A stretch of DNA of 64,000 bases. It comes from Ministeria vibrans ATCC 50519. Its lineage: Eukaryota > Opisthokonta > Filasterea. Of this stretch, positions 1 to 15,477 are shown one piece after another. The translations under genes were made by a program, and so were the position numbers. The DNA lies in assembly GCA_943704425.1 (NCBI GenBank), contig CALSCP010002759.1, positions 3,931 to 67,930 on the forward strand, given 5' to 3'. The notes under the pieces were generated by a model. That model did no database searches. It was not told the DNA's origin and saw only the letters and a program-made list of their open reading frames with translations. How positions within the stretch are numbered: position 1 is the first letter of the stretch; the number at the start of each line of letters is the position of its first letter.

Positions 1-32
<32 letters not shown>

Positions 33-284
33 AAGAAACAAAGTGATAGAGAGAGAGAGAGAGAGAAGAAAGAAACAAAGTGATAGAGAGAGAGAGAGAG
101 GAGAAAGAAATAAAGTGATAGAGAGAGAGAGAGGAGAAAGAAATAAAGTGATAGAGAGAGAGAGAGGAGAAAGAAATAAAGTGATAGAGAGAGAGAGAGA
201 GAGAGAGAGGAGAAAGAAACAAAGTGATAGAGGGAGAGAGAGAGAGGAGAAAGAAACAAAGTGATAGAGAGAGAGAGAGAGAGA
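1..284. repeat. (GA)n minisatellite in an intron of the ERGIC1-like gene
   Basis: Runs of GA are interrupted at near-regular spacing by the core AACAAAGTGATA or a close variant such as AATAAAGTGATA. About eight units of roughly 30 bp are visible. The array lies inside the intron that follows the last visible exon of the minus-strand ERGIC1-like gene, so the sense strand of that gene reads as a pyrimidine tract. The short open frames crossing it are artefacts of the repeat. Confidence 0.9.
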
Positions 285-322
285 AATAACGTGTGTGGCT
301 GATGCTGATTGTACAGACTTAC

Positions 323-695
323 CGACGTGGCTGCAGCTCATTCTGGGCAGCGTCATGTTCAAGCGCACGTTCAGCTTGCCGCGTCCATCCGTGTCGTCCA
401 CGTACAGCTTGCTTTCGACGTTGACCACGAGAAAGGCCCTAAGCAACGGCAGCGGATGATCGATCAGGCGAAACAAACACGTCTCAGCACTCTCACTGGA
501 ATTCGGTGATCAGCAAGAAGAAGATGAACAGACCGCTGAGCACAGAGACTAGAGGGGGCAACGAGCGAGGCGTGGTCAGCACACGAAGGCGAGGAGGGCA
601 TAATTGCACTCGATACTCATTGCGCCAGTGTAGGTTGGCTTCGTGAAATCCTTTGGGATCTTCCTGTACACGTCAAAGGATCGAACGTCAAACAT
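323..695 (-). CDS. ERGIC1/ERV41-family ER-Golgi cargo receptor, N-terminal part
   Basis: Partial gene; the 3' exons lie left of the window. Visible exons on the minus strand are 617-695, 497-548 and 323-438, joined by GT-AG introns in compatible phases. The start reads MFDVRSFDVYRKIPKDF and continues KPTYTGAM, close to the N-terminus of human ERGIC1 (a membrane protein cycling between ER and Golgi in COPII/COPI traffic). It is followed by a first membrane segment (SGLFIFFLLITEF) and the luminal KLYVDDTDGRGKLNVRLNM stretch typical of the family's lumenal domain. The ATG at 695 is the only one giving this conserved start. The gene is divergent from the glycosyltransferase gene, with only 82 bp between start codons. 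Family assignment is firm; distinguishing ERGIC1 from ERGIC2 rests on the N-terminal match. Confidence 0.82.
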
Positions 696-777
696 TGAAG
701 CGACACAACTTGATTTTGAAGTGAAGAATGTGTGATGTTTGAGAAAAAAATTAGTCAGTTATTCAAATTATCCTCTG
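696..777. promoter_or_regulatory. 82-bp divergent intergenic region (probable bidirectional promoter)
   Basis: This is the whole space between the ATG of the ERGIC1-like gene (-) and the ATG of the GLT1D1-like gene (+). It must hold both 5' UTRs and promoter elements unless these extend into the neighbouring genes. No clear TATA box was seen. Function is inferred from position only. Confidence 0.4.
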
Positions 778-1483
778 ATGCAAACGGTGCTTGTGAGCAG
801 CATATCGCAGGCGACGGGGAATGCAGTGACTGTCCACAGACTAGCGCAGACCCTTGGTCATGCAGCCTCCCGGCCCTGTCGCGTTGTCAGTTGCGCTGAC
901 AAGCAAGTCAATTTTTCGACCGCCGCTCTCTTGGTCGCTCTCAATGCGTGGCGCTGCCGCCGCATTGTATTAGAGTGCCCAGAGGCAGTGCCGATCGTTG
1001 TTATTCTCGGCGGCACCGACGTCAACGTGGCGTCTGCGGATCCGCTCCGCTCCGAAACTGTCCAGCGCGTCCTCAACAAAGCTTCGTACGTCTGAGTGTC
1101 CACAGGAGACGCCTCGCATTGCCACCAACTCCCCTTGCTTCCCCCCACTGACTGCAGACGCATTGTGTCCTTCACCGCCGAAATGCGGTCTCGCGTGGGG
1201 CAGCTCTGGCCCGCCTTGGTCGCCAAAGTGGTTGTCATTGAGCAGGCCGTGGACATTGCGCCCGATCTCGCTCTCGCCTGCGCCTACTCCTTCCGCTCCT
1301 CGCTTGGCTTTCGCTCCGACGATATCGGTATGCGTCTGTGTGTGTGTGTTTCTCTCTCTCTCTCTCTCTCTCTATCGCTTTGTTTATCACTTTGCCTATC
1401 ACTTCGTTGCTCTCTCTATCACTTTGTGTCTCTCTCTACTCTTTCTCTTTTCTCTCTATCACTTTGTTTCTTTCTCCCTCCTT

Positions 1484-1516
<33 letters not shown>

Positions 1517-2229
1517 CTTTCCTTCCTTCTTTCTACCACCTCACCGTTGTCTCTCCATCTAGTGCTCTTGTTAATAGCGGGACTGAGACCGGTCAAGGAC
1601 ATTCTGTTCCTTGTCGACGCCATTGCCATCTGGCACAAAACGAACCCGCGTGTGCATTTGGCCATCGTAGGACCAGAGGTGCATACGCCCAGAAACATCA
1701 TAGAAACGTGACTGAACACGAAAATTTTGTCTTCTTCACACAGTTGGACGCAACGTACGCGTCGCATGTACGGCAAGAGATCGCACGCTATCCCACCTGT
1801 GTCCATATGATTGGCACACTACCACGCCCCCATGTTCTCGCAGCTATTCGCGAGGCGTCCTTTGTAGTCAATACGTCGCTCAGCGAAGGCATGTCCAATG
1901 CGCTCCTCGAGGCTTTCCTCGTGGGCGCGACACCCGTTCTCGCGCGCGACAACCCCGGAAACCAGTCTCTCTGTCAACCCATCGACTCCCTTCCACTTGC
2001 ACTTCTCTTTTCCACACCCACCGAGTGCATCGAACAGGCTCAGTCGCTCCTTCTCAACCCACACCAGTCAAAAGAAATGGTCGCAAGAGCACTTCACTTG
2101 GCACAACAGAAACACTCGTGTGAGCGCGAACTCGATCGCTACACTCACTTACTCTCCCACATGTCAAAAGATCACCCCCATCCCCATGTAATTCAATCTG
2201 CAAATAAAAAATGTCCCGAGTACATGTGA
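778..2229 (+). CDS. GLT1D1-like family 4 glycosyltransferase
   Basis: Four exons: 778-1085, 1158-1327, 1563-1678, 1744-2229; 359 residues, against about 346 in human GLT1D1. The N-terminal half carries ILGGTDVNV, matching the conserved GGTDVN of this family. The C-terminal GT-B half has [28 protein letters not shown] and the nucleotide-sugar-binding region [16 protein letters not shown], followed by a [10 protein letters not shown] motif. GLT1D1 is a GT4-fold protein of poorly defined substrate. No signal peptide or membrane segment was seen, so a cytosolic location is inferred. Intron 2 (1328-1562) is a CT-rich minisatellite with TATCACTTTG cores. The stop codon lies 11 bp from the stop of the convergent fucosidase gene. 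Confidence 0.85.
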
Positions 2230-2240
2230 ACGAGTAAGGC

Positions 2241-4388
2241 TCAGGCGGACGGGCACTCCTTGAAGGCAGCAAAAGACGTAATGTACGTCGGCGAATTCTG
2301 ACTTGTCAAGGTGAGCCGCAGCGCACTGACTCGGACGGGCGTCGCATTGAGCACAATTGCCAGCGAACCAATGCCCGTCAGAGGCGACGCCGTGTCGAAC
2401 GCAAGCCAGTCAGACGACCCACTCGTTTGGTACGTCACAGTGAATGAGCGAACACTGCAAAAAAAAAAAAAAAAAAATTAACAGTGATAAATAATAATAA
2501 ATTTATTATTATAATTATTATTATCATAAAATTAATTATGGGGGTGAGTGACGTGTGACGTAAAGAGACCTTTCGCCTAGTCGCAGATCTTCCTTCATCG
2601 CAACACGATCAATCTCCGTCGGCTGATCAAACCACAGCTCAACCACTGGTCCCGTTCCATTCGTCTCTCCCACTACCAAAAAAAACACAAACAATATTAA
2701 TAACTCTATTTTTTGTTTGTCTCCCTCCTATCACTCTTTGTATCGCTCTCTTTCTTTCTGCCACTCCGAGTGTTTCGTACGAGGGAAATCGTAGCACGAA
2801 CGAATCCAGTCACCAAATTCCTTATAGCGCGCTGCGTGCGATGGCTCAACCAATCCCTACGACGAAAAAGCGAGTGTCGGACAGTGCTTCTCAATAATTC
2901 GTGTTGCTACATCGCGATTGATTGCAAAGTCCATCTCCATTGTTCCGCCATTGCCCACCGTGTGGTGGTACACACTGATGAGCTCAGCCAGCGAGCGAAT
3001 AGGAGTGCCGGGCACGTAAAACCAGTGGTCTCCCTCCTATACTCCACAACAAGTATTAGTCGCACACAGAGACGCACAGCTGTGGCAATACTTGGAGTGT
3101 CGTGTCACAGCCCTTGGGGCAGTAGTCGGGTGACGTGGGATCGCCAGGGCCCTCAGCACTGCCCTGTGCCCAAATGTGCGTCGGTGTGTTGCCCAGCTCA
3201 GTCCCAACCCAACAAACAGGATTGGCACTCGCGCCAAATCCTCCAAATGCCGCTGCAGAAGGCTGCAGTGTTGACAACATATCCCGCACACGATCGTGCA
3301 ACTCGGGAATGACGCCACCGTCGAACCTAAGCACGAAAACAAAAACAAAATTTAAAAAGACAAGATCGCCCATAGACGCACAAACGTGCTCTCACAGTGA
3401 GCGTGAACAAAAACATTATAATTATAGTGGTAGAAAAAGAAGAAGAAGAAGAATCCAGCCCATCATATGTAATGAACATAAAAATGTAATACAAATAATT
3501 AGAAGAAAACGAAAAAGGAGATATTTCCATTCATTATCAATCACAAAACGAAAAGAGACAACACAAACAGTCAAACAGCTCAGAGCCACAGACAAATAAT
3601 TAACATAATAATAATGCGTTCGTGAACCTACCAGATCTCCGTAAAGTTGCCGTAGTTGCCCCACAGCTCCTTCACCTGCGCCAGAATGATCTCCTCAAAC
3701 TGCGCCTGGGTCATGTTCAACTGGCCCGGGAGCACGTTGCCGCCAAGAACGTGGCCGCTCAGGGCATTCATGTAGAAGGAGTCCTTGAAGGAGTAGTAGA
3801 AGCCATGGCCCAGATTGGCCTTGGCGCACTCTGCAGCGAACTCGCCGACCACGTCGCGCTGGATCCCGCCCGGGCCAAACGTGTGATAGCCAAAGGCCTC
3901 GCCGGACGGCAGCGTCGTCTTGGTGGGCCACAGCAGGAAGCCACAGCCGTGTTTTGCGGTCAAGACGGCTGACTTGGCGCCCAGCGCCTTGTACGACGCA
4001 ATCCAGTTTGCCACATCCAGCTTGGCCGGCGCAAACGATGCGGGATGTTCGCTGCCGTTCGCTCCGTTCCAGTTTCCCGCATTGCAGGCAGGATCGCCTG
4101 AGTGTGAGGAAGGAAGAGAGACAAACCCCCAAAACAAAGTCAACAAAGAGAAAAAAAAGCGAACCGGCAAACACAGCTCAGACAAACACACGCTCTCGAC
4201 CGGGGCAACGATGACAGGTGGAACGGGCGTTCTTGTTGTGTGCTACCGTCGTGGTAGAACGTCGCCATGTTGAAGTGTGTCAGTGCGACAATGCCGCCCG
4301 TCTGGTAGCGAGTCTGCGCCTTGTTTCCGTGCGGCACGACGGCTACAGTCGCTGCGGCGAGGGCGAGAATGCCAACAAGCAACTTCAT
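2241..4388 (-). CDS. secreted alpha-L-fucosidase, GH29
   Basis: Seven exons on the minus strand: 4247-4388, 3632-4097, 3092-3326, 2911-3036, 2781-2856, 2570-2672, 2241-2454; 453 residues. The first exon encodes a signal peptide (MKLLVGILALAAATVAVV), then GGIVALTHFNMATFYHDG, corresponding to the GH29 N-terminal strand. Family landmarks include SAVLTAKHGCGFLLWP, the GFYYSFKDSFY strand, EIWFDGGVIPEL carrying the aspartate at the expected nucleophile position, CDTTLQEGDHWFYVPG, and a C-terminal beta domain. It most resembles the plant AtFUC1-like branch of GH29. It should remove alpha-L-fucose from glycans in the secretory pathway, lysosome or outside the cell. All splice phases agree and the total is 454 codons including the stop. 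Confidence 0.88.
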
Positions 4389-4632
4389 TCAAATATAATA
4401 TTATTAATTATGGAATAAGATAAAAATGTAATAATTATTATTATTATTATAAAAATATTGGAGTTATCTAATACTTCCGCTTTAGGCTAGCCCCGAGAAG
4501 ATGGAGCTCCCATAGACCCACAAAATAAACAAATACGCTCTGGCAGCAAGTACATGAGAAATTCGAGGAATTCGAAGGCTCACACACATAATAATCATTA
4601 AGAAGAAACTTTTCCACTTTCACTATAAACCT
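4389..4632. other. intergenic, AT-rich
   Basis: Space between the fucosidase start and the stop of the kinase-PARP gene. It contains ATT/ATA-rich sequence and no supportable ORF or RNA gene. Confidence 0.5.
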
Positions 4633-8276
<3,644 letters not shown>

Positions 8277-8582
8277 ATGAAAAAAATATTCCGATAATCC
8301 GAATGAATAATGATTCGATTTTTGGTTTTGTAAGTGGAGAAAGTCTTCAAAGTGGCACTTTTCAACTACTATGACAATATCACAATAAATTGGTATGCCA
8401 CAGTCCACTGAGTCCAGTGACTACTGACTAGTGAGTTCACACTCGGCACTCCACTGACTCCACCGAGCTGAGAGCATTTTCAGAGCAATGAGACTTGAGA
8501 GCATTGTAATCAAACACAATCAGTCGACCGAATAATTATTCAAACAATAAAATGTAAATATCAAAATATTTCCGTCTCCCTC
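8277..8582. promoter_or_regulatory. divergent intergenic region between kinase-PARP and Patched-like genes
   Basis: 306 bp separating two divergent start codons. The part at 8400-8470 is rich in short CACT/ACTG repeats (GACTACTGACTAG and similar); the remainder is AT-rich. A shared promoter is inferred from position; no defined element was recognised. Confidence 0.35.
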
Positions 8583-11500
8583 ATGTCTAAATCTGAATCA
8601 GACCCCGAAGGAGGCTGCTCTCGGGCAATTGCGCGCTACCACGGCCAAGTGGCGCGCATCTTTGGACGCTATGGAGGTTTGCGCTCGGTTATATCCAAAG
8701 TTTGCTCATTTTGACAAACCTGCTTCTAGAATGGTGCTGGGATCATGGCCGGCTGCTCACGTTTGTGGGTGTCGTCATTCTCGTTGTACTCTCTGCCGGC
8801 CTCAGTCAAGCAGAGAAGGAAACGGTAAGAAGCCCTTTTTTTTTTTTTTTTTTTTTTTTCGCAAGTGAACTTTTTAAACGCTCGCATCGTTTTACGTTGC
8901 GCAGGAGATCGGACAGCTATGGATCGAGACTGGCTCGCGTATGGTGGAGGAGCGCCAGTTCTACGACTCGAAATTCGGAGGGTACGCGGTCGTAGCAAAG
9001 TGTCATCGTCGCTCACCTCACACGCCTCCTCTGGGCCGCGTTGCAGCCTCACGCGCCAAGAGCTTGTTGCAATCACCGACAGGGATGGCGGCAGCATCGC
9101 AACCGTGAGCCATCTCGATGCGCTTATGGCGTCATTGGTACTTTTTTCTCCTGTCCTTTTTTTTTGCTTAAATCCCGATCCACTCACCTTTCGATGTGGA
9201 CAACACGCGAGCCCAATCGGATATGATTTTATGCGTGGGGTGACTTGAATACGCCCGTGTATTGTTGTGGTCGTGCATCGGGGCGCTTTACAGTGCTTTG
9301 CAGTGCGTTGCGGTTACAAAAAAATCCGACGCTGACCATGACTGGTTTTTTTTTTTTTTTCGTTCTCGATCAGATCCCGATCGGCAAAGAAAACGAGGCT
9401 GCGCCATCAACGAATCCCGACCAAGTCGAACTCAAGAGTGTCATTGGGGGTACCGCCAGGACATGGACTGAAGTGAACTTTTGCGAGGTGCGATCGGGAA
9501 AAGTCCAACAAACCGCAATATATCGCTTATTCTCCTCTTTCTCTCTTTCTCCCTTTCTCTCTCCCTCTCCCCCTTTCCCTCTCCCTCTCGTCTAGCGCCC
9601 CACCGTCCCCGTGCTGTTCTCGCCCAATCCGTCGTCGCCGTACTTTGTCACGGGCAACTTCTTGGCATACAGCTACCAGTACATGACGCAGTGCATCAGC
9701 ACCGCGTCAGCTGGAACCGTCATTGCCGATCCGCTGCCCGCCGGATGGGGCATTGACCGCTTTCCGTGCACGCGCACCACTGTCCTCGACTGCTTCAAGG
9801 AAGGCAACTACGACTACCCGCTTGCCATGCAGCAGCTCGACACCGTCTCCACCACCATGTTTGGCTTGTCGCAAATGAACGCGTCCACCACGGCCGGCGG
9901 TGCTCTCTGGGCCAACTGCATCGACCAGCTTACCACCAGCATGTCTGCCGTCATTGGCGCTCCAACCAGTAACTATCAAAGACACTTTCAATCATAGATT
10001 CCTCTGTCATTTCTCTCTCTATCCCATTGTTTCCTTCTGCCTTCTCTCACTTTGTTTTCTTCTCATCTCATTGTTTTTTTTTTTTCTTTTTTTGTAGCTG
10101 CTGCCATTGTGGGCCAACTTGAGACGCAAGTGGTTCCGCTATTCTTCTCGTGGGGCTACCATTGGCGTCCAAGTTACTCGAACATGACTGAATCGGAAAT
10201 CCTGACGTACCTCACGACGGCCATCCAGTACGGCAAGACGGACGCAGTGCAGGTGGCTCAGTGCATTGGAGGTGCTCTGCCGTGCTGTCTGAACTGGTCG
10301 GGCCGCAAGGTGGAGGATCAGCTCATTCTGGGCGGCCTCGAGTACAACAGTGCCGGCACTCTGCTCACCAAGATCACCGCCACACGCACCGTCTTGAATA
10401 ATTACAACGAAAACCACCCGACGTTCGTGTCACGCTCGGGCCTCACGAGCGCATCCGACCGCGAAGACCTTGTGCTCGACTGGGAGACTACTCTCATTGA
10501 CTACTTTGACCCACTGTACAAGGCGGAGGCGACGACGGACTTTGGGGCGGGTCAGGTGTACGCCAACTCACGCCTGTATTACTACACTGACCGTAGCACC
10601 GAGGACGTTGTCTCGCTGGGCTCCTCCGTTGACTCGGTCCTTTTGATCATCAGTTACATTCTGTGCTTTGGCTATGCTCTCTGGTCGCTCGGTCGTTACT
10701 CTCCTCCCTGTTCCATCAACAACTTTGTCTACTCCCGCACTCTCTTGGCCATGTACGGTCTTCTTATTGTTGGCTTGTCGACTGTCGCTGGTTTTGGACT
10801 GGTTAGTTGATGAGAGTGAGAGTGGTGCGTGAGCGTGTCTCCCCCTGGGGATTAAACGTCTTTTTAGATTTCTTACTGTGGGGTAAAACTGTCTGCAATC
10901 AATCTAAACTTGGTTCCATTCCTCTCGCTTGGACTGGGCCTGGATGATCTCTTTGTGCTCACCCACATTCTCATGGACTTGTAAGAGAAGCACTCTCAGT
11001 GTGTCCACTGAGTGAGTGGACCTCTCTTGAAGCGTATGCTAATGTATATATTGTGTGTCATAGTCATCACCGACAAAACGAGCCGCGTCGGCGCATGTAC
11101 GATGTGCTGGCGGTGGGCGGTGAGTCTGTCTTCCTGACCAGTCTCACCAACTTCTGTGCCTTTATGATTGCCAGTATCACTCCAGTGCCGGCAGTTCAAG
11201 TACGATCATACAACACAACACCGCACCATCACACTGTCACTCACTACTTAACTGCACAAGATGTAGCCCCTTCACTCACACTCACTGTTTCTTGTCACAC
11301 AAAATTATTGTGTTCAGGTTTTCTGCTACCAAATGGCAACGACCGTTGTGACCAACTTTTTGTTCCTGTTCCTGTTGTACATGCCTGCTGCTGCGTGGGA
11401 CTCGTACCGCGTCAGCCAGCGCAAGACGGACTGTCTCTTGGGCCCGGCCTGTCTCACTCCTGGTGAGATTGTCTCCGAGTCCAAGTCGACTGCTGTTCAG

Positions 11501-13861
11501 GTATGTGTGTTAGTTACGTTGACTCGGCTCTTGTGTCGACTCTGATATGTATGTGTATAATAGGGATTCAGTCTGCAGCGCTTTGCGTCGCACACAATGG
11601 GCCCCAAACTGATGTCGTTCCCGTGCAATGCGATTGTCGTCGTCTCATTCCTTGCGTTCTTTATTGCCATGACTGTCATTGCCTTTACGCGCACTGAAGA
11701 TGGACTGCGCATCAGTGACATTGCTCTTTCAAACTCGTACCAGCGCGAGTACATTGACTTGCAAGAGACCTATTTCAAAGGATACGCCGTAAGCCATTTT
11801 GCACCAGTCACCCACACACAATACGACACACCACAATACTTCACACACAACCCCGTGCACCTACAAGCACACGAAAATCTCTTGAGTCTCTTTACATACC
11901 ACAAGAAAAACACACACACACCACAAAGACACACGCACACTCACGGAAAGCGTGTACCTTAGGCGTATCTTGTAACACGTACTGTCGACTACTCTAATAC
12001 GGCTGTCCAGACAGCGCAGCTGAGTCAGCAATTGGCGCTCCAGAACCTCGCATCTGTCTCTAACACGCTTAAGATTCGCGACATTGCCTGGCTCGCGTCC
12101 GGTTCATCGTCGCTTCTCTACACCTTCTGGAACTCACAAGGTCTACCGAGCAATGCCGCGGTGCCCATTCCCAGTGCCTTCTAGTACGACCCGAATGTGA
12201 CACACTAAAATACACACCATCGAAGGGACTAAGCATCTGACACTTTGTACCTGTGTGTAGCTATCCCACTTTCAAGTCGTGGATCACTACGACAGGCGTG
12301 ATCAATCTGGACAATTTGGTGTGCCAGCGCAACGGTTCAGCCAACAGCGACATTGAATCTTGTCTCAATATCGCCTCATTTGACACCATTCTCAACGCGG
12401 GCCAACAAGTACACACACACAGAGAGAGAGACAGAGAGACAGACAGAGACAGAGACAGAGACAGAGACAGAGACAGAGACAGAGACATGTGGTCTTAATG
12501 CGTTTGTGTTGTTAGGTGTTTATTCAAGAGGGACTGAACACGCACGAGTCGTTCATTAATGCCATCAAGGACACTCGTGCGGCCGTTGATGAGCTCAACG
12601 TCAATGGCAACGACGCCTTTGTCTATGGCTACGTCTACCAGTTCTGGGAACAGGTACATGAGATAGACAAAGAATGAAAAGTACACTGAAAGTGTTATAA
12701 CTGACACTTTGTTTGATGTTTCTCCCATCACTTTGTTATATTCTCTTTCTCTTTCTCTATTACTTTGTTAATTGTTTCTTCTTCTTCCTATTACTTTGCT
12801 TTTTTCGCCTCCTCCTCTTCACTTGCAGTATCTGAACATTCGTAAGAATCTGTACTCGACTGTCGGTTGGGCTCTTCTAGGTGTCTTTATGGCCACTCTT
12901 CTTTTCCAATTCTCGCCTGGAAGTTCTCTCTTTGTCGGTACGCATAAGAAAAAAGACTAGACACACGATGGAACTTTTCTCTGATGTTATGACTTTTACC
13001 AGTGGTCTTCATTCTGATGGTTCTTCTTGAGCTGTACGGACTTATGGCACTGGTTGGAGTGAAGCTCAATGCCATCTCAGTGGTCAACTACTGCATTACA
13101 ATTGGATTGGCAGTGGAGTTCACAGGTACGAACGGAATAGAGAGAGAGAGACAGACGGACGGACAACTCACTTAACTTTAATGTGTCTCTCTGCCTGTAT
13201 GTGAGTAGCGCATATTACTCATGCGTTTATGATTGCTCATGGAACACGCAAAGAACGAGCAATTGACGCCCTCAGTAAGATGCTCGGCCCAATGACCAAC
13301 GGCGCATTCTCGACCATTCTAGCTCTGCTTCCCTTGCTTGGTACGTTGTTCTTGACATAATTACGTGTTGGCCCTTCCCCCCTCTCTATGACGTTGTTTT
13401 TTTTTTTCCTTCTCTCGCCCACTCTCCGTCTTACTCTGACTCTTTCTCTGTCTCGATCTGTATTGTTTTTTTTTTCTTGTCTTTCTCCATTTATCTCGGT
13501 CTTATTTGCTCCTTTTGTGTTGCTTTCGTTAGGCAATGAGTTTCCTTTCTTCCGACTGTACTACTGCACATTCCTTATTTGTGCGATCATTCTGAGTTAC
13601 CTCAATGGGATTCTTCTGCTTCCCATTGCGCTCTCAGTCTTTGGTGTATCTGCCCTCAACAATGAAGACATTGGAGCGTAAGAGACAAAGAGCACAACCC
13701 TAAATGTTGCACTAATGTATTTACTTGGTGAACATAGCGAGGATTATTCTCCGGAAGCACTGGACAATGAGAAGGACGCAATGGAAATGGAGCCGCGCAA
13801 TGGAACGGGGGAGGAGGACATTGCGATCGCGATGAATGCCGCTGCTCAGTCTGAGGTTTGA
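8583..13861 (+). CDS. Patched-like RND-family membrane protein with sterol-sensing-type domain
   Basis: Nineteen exons, 1120 residues. Exons: 8583-8676, 8730-8824, 8905-8999, 9047-9137, 9374-9487, 9596-9968, 10098-10801, 10868-10980, 11064-11199, 11318-11500, 11564-11788, 11963-12183, 12261-12408, 12516-12653, 12829-12937, 13003-13125, 13209-13340, 13533-13677, 13738-13861. An N-terminal membrane segment (LLTFVGVVILVVLSAG) precedes a large extracellular loop with FLAYSYQYMTQCI and DCFKEGNYDYP. A first membrane bundle includes SLGLGLDDLFVLTH, the GxDD motif of RND/Patched proteins, then FLTSLTNFCAFMIASITPVP. A second loop and second bundle with CITIGLAVEFTAHITH follow. The family includes Patched, Dispatched and NPC1, which move or sense sterols/lipids. 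The exact subfamily is not resolved. Confidence 0.88.
12411..12488 (+). repeat. (GAGACA)n microsatellite
   Basis: Six-base GAGACA repeats in the intron after exon 13 of the Patched-like gene. The open frames crossing it are repeat artefacts. Confidence 0.85.
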
Positions 13862-14080
13862 ATAACGACACGTACACAGAGAGAGACAGACAGAGAGAAA
13901 GAGCGAGTGAGAGAGTACACACATGAGGATCAGCGAGTGACAGAATGAGAGCGTAAGAGTGATGGGTTGTTTGTGTCAGTACACTCAGGTAGATTAACAC
14001 GATTGAAAGGGAATACGACTTGCAGTTGATCGTATATAGACTCACACACACACGCACAAAGATACAAAAATCTATATTGT

Positions 14081-15124
14081 TCATTTCTTAATGGCTCTAA
14101 CGCATAGCGTCTCGAGTCCCACTGTGCGTCCCTGCGCAAGGCGTTCGTCCACAATGCGCTCCATCTCCGCAATCACTTCCTCTTTCTACAAAGAAATTCA
14201 TTTAGTGAATGTACATGTGGACACAAAGAGAGAAAGAAACAAAAGAGAGAACGAGAGAGAGAGGGAGAGCGAGAAGTGTGTGGGTGTACCTTTCCTTGCG
14301 AGGCTTCGTTGAATGCGGCGTCGAGGCTATCAGCCATCTGCTTGGTGAATTCACGACCTGATGTGGACGGTTCGACAACGGGCACAATCCATGTGACAAC
14401 CGAGTCGAAGCCTTCGTCGCGCAGTTTCGCGCGCAGTGCGGAAGGATCCTACGCAGATAAGGAAAGGAGTTTTGGTTTCGATCTTCTTTTTGCAATGACT
14501 TACACTTCCAAGCTGAAACATAGGGGAAACGGGCGTATCGTCGTTGAGGATGTTGCGACGTGCCAGTGGGAGGGTCGTGAGCATCAGAGACTCCTCAGGG
14601 TTTCCCCAGGTCGAAAAGACCAGCTGCCCGCCCACCTTGAGCACCCGCCTGGCCTCCGCGATGGCCTTCCACGACGACGGCACGACCTGCACGCCCAGAT
14701 TACAGATCACGCGATCCATCGAGCCAGTCGCAACGTCCGCCAGGTCCATGGCATCCTGAACCTGCGCAGGCGAGAGAGGGGCGCGAGTGGGGTTGTAAAG
14801 TGTGGCAGTCTACTCATTGCGTTGTCAAACCTGCACGTCAATGGGAAGCGCCGCCAGCCGCACGCGCGCGCGCTCAACCATGGCAAGCGTGTAGTCCGTC
14901 GCAAGGTAGTAGGCGCCCTTGGGCACGCACCCCGTCGCAAACAGCTCTTGCGCGAGGCGTCCGCTCCCACACGCAAGCTCGAGGATTCTCGCACTCTCAG
15001 GCAGCAGCTGGAAGCCCGCCGACGTCGCCAGTGATCGCCCAGCTGCCAGCGTTAGGTGCTCAGCATAGCTACTGTACGACGGTGAAAACTTTTGCCACTT
15101 CTCGCGGATTTGTGCCTTGTCCAT
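14081..15124 (-). CDS. class I SAM-dependent methyltransferase
   Basis: Four exons on the minus strand: 14831-15124, 14504-14761, 14290-14448, 14081-14185; 271 residues. Motif I is ILELACGSGRLAQEL, the SAM-binding glycine loop; YLATDYTLAMVERAR supplies the motif II acidic residue; MDRVICNLGVQVV is motif III/IV; and RVLKVGGQLVFSTWG is the post-IV strand. The order and spacing are those of UbiE/COQ5-type and Methyltransf_11 enzymes. No targeting peptide is obvious. The substrate cannot be predicted. It converges on the Patched-like gene with 219 bp between stops. Confidence 0.82.
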
Positions 15125-15477
15125 AATAACAAAGGGAAAAAGGATGAATAATTTTAATCTTTTTAAATTAATAGTTCTGGAAATGTCTTCTTTTTCTTCT
15201 AATAGTTTTTTTTTGCAAAGTCGGTCTGGAATCTGGATGTGTCTTCGCGAGGTGACTGTATCCGTAATAAATATGAAATAGGTTAAATACTTCTTCTTTT
15301 TTCTTCTATTGGTTTTGACAATATAAATAATGGGTGTATTCTTGTTCTGATAGTTTATGACAATGGATACAGCTATGTATTCGCTATTTTTCTTTCTTAT
15401 TGTTATAGTTTGTACAGATTACAGTATGTACAATAAGTTGGCGCTGTTGGCACGTTACCTGGCTTGAGTGCTCGATT
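15125..15477. other. AT-rich intergenic with one degenerate dispersed motif
   Basis: Head-to-tail spacer between the methyltransferase start and the transporter stop. At about 15330-15350 it holds ATGGGTGTATTCTTGTTCT, which resembles the dispersed ATGGGTTGTATTCTTCTTC repeat found at 18590, 30695 and 32929. No ORF or RNA gene was seen. Confidence 0.45.

Noticed and set aside
1672-1743. Donor at 1708 for GLT1D1-like intron 3
   Set aside because: It breaks the reading phase; the donor at 1679 restores phase and gives the conserved IVGPE to LDATYASH junction.
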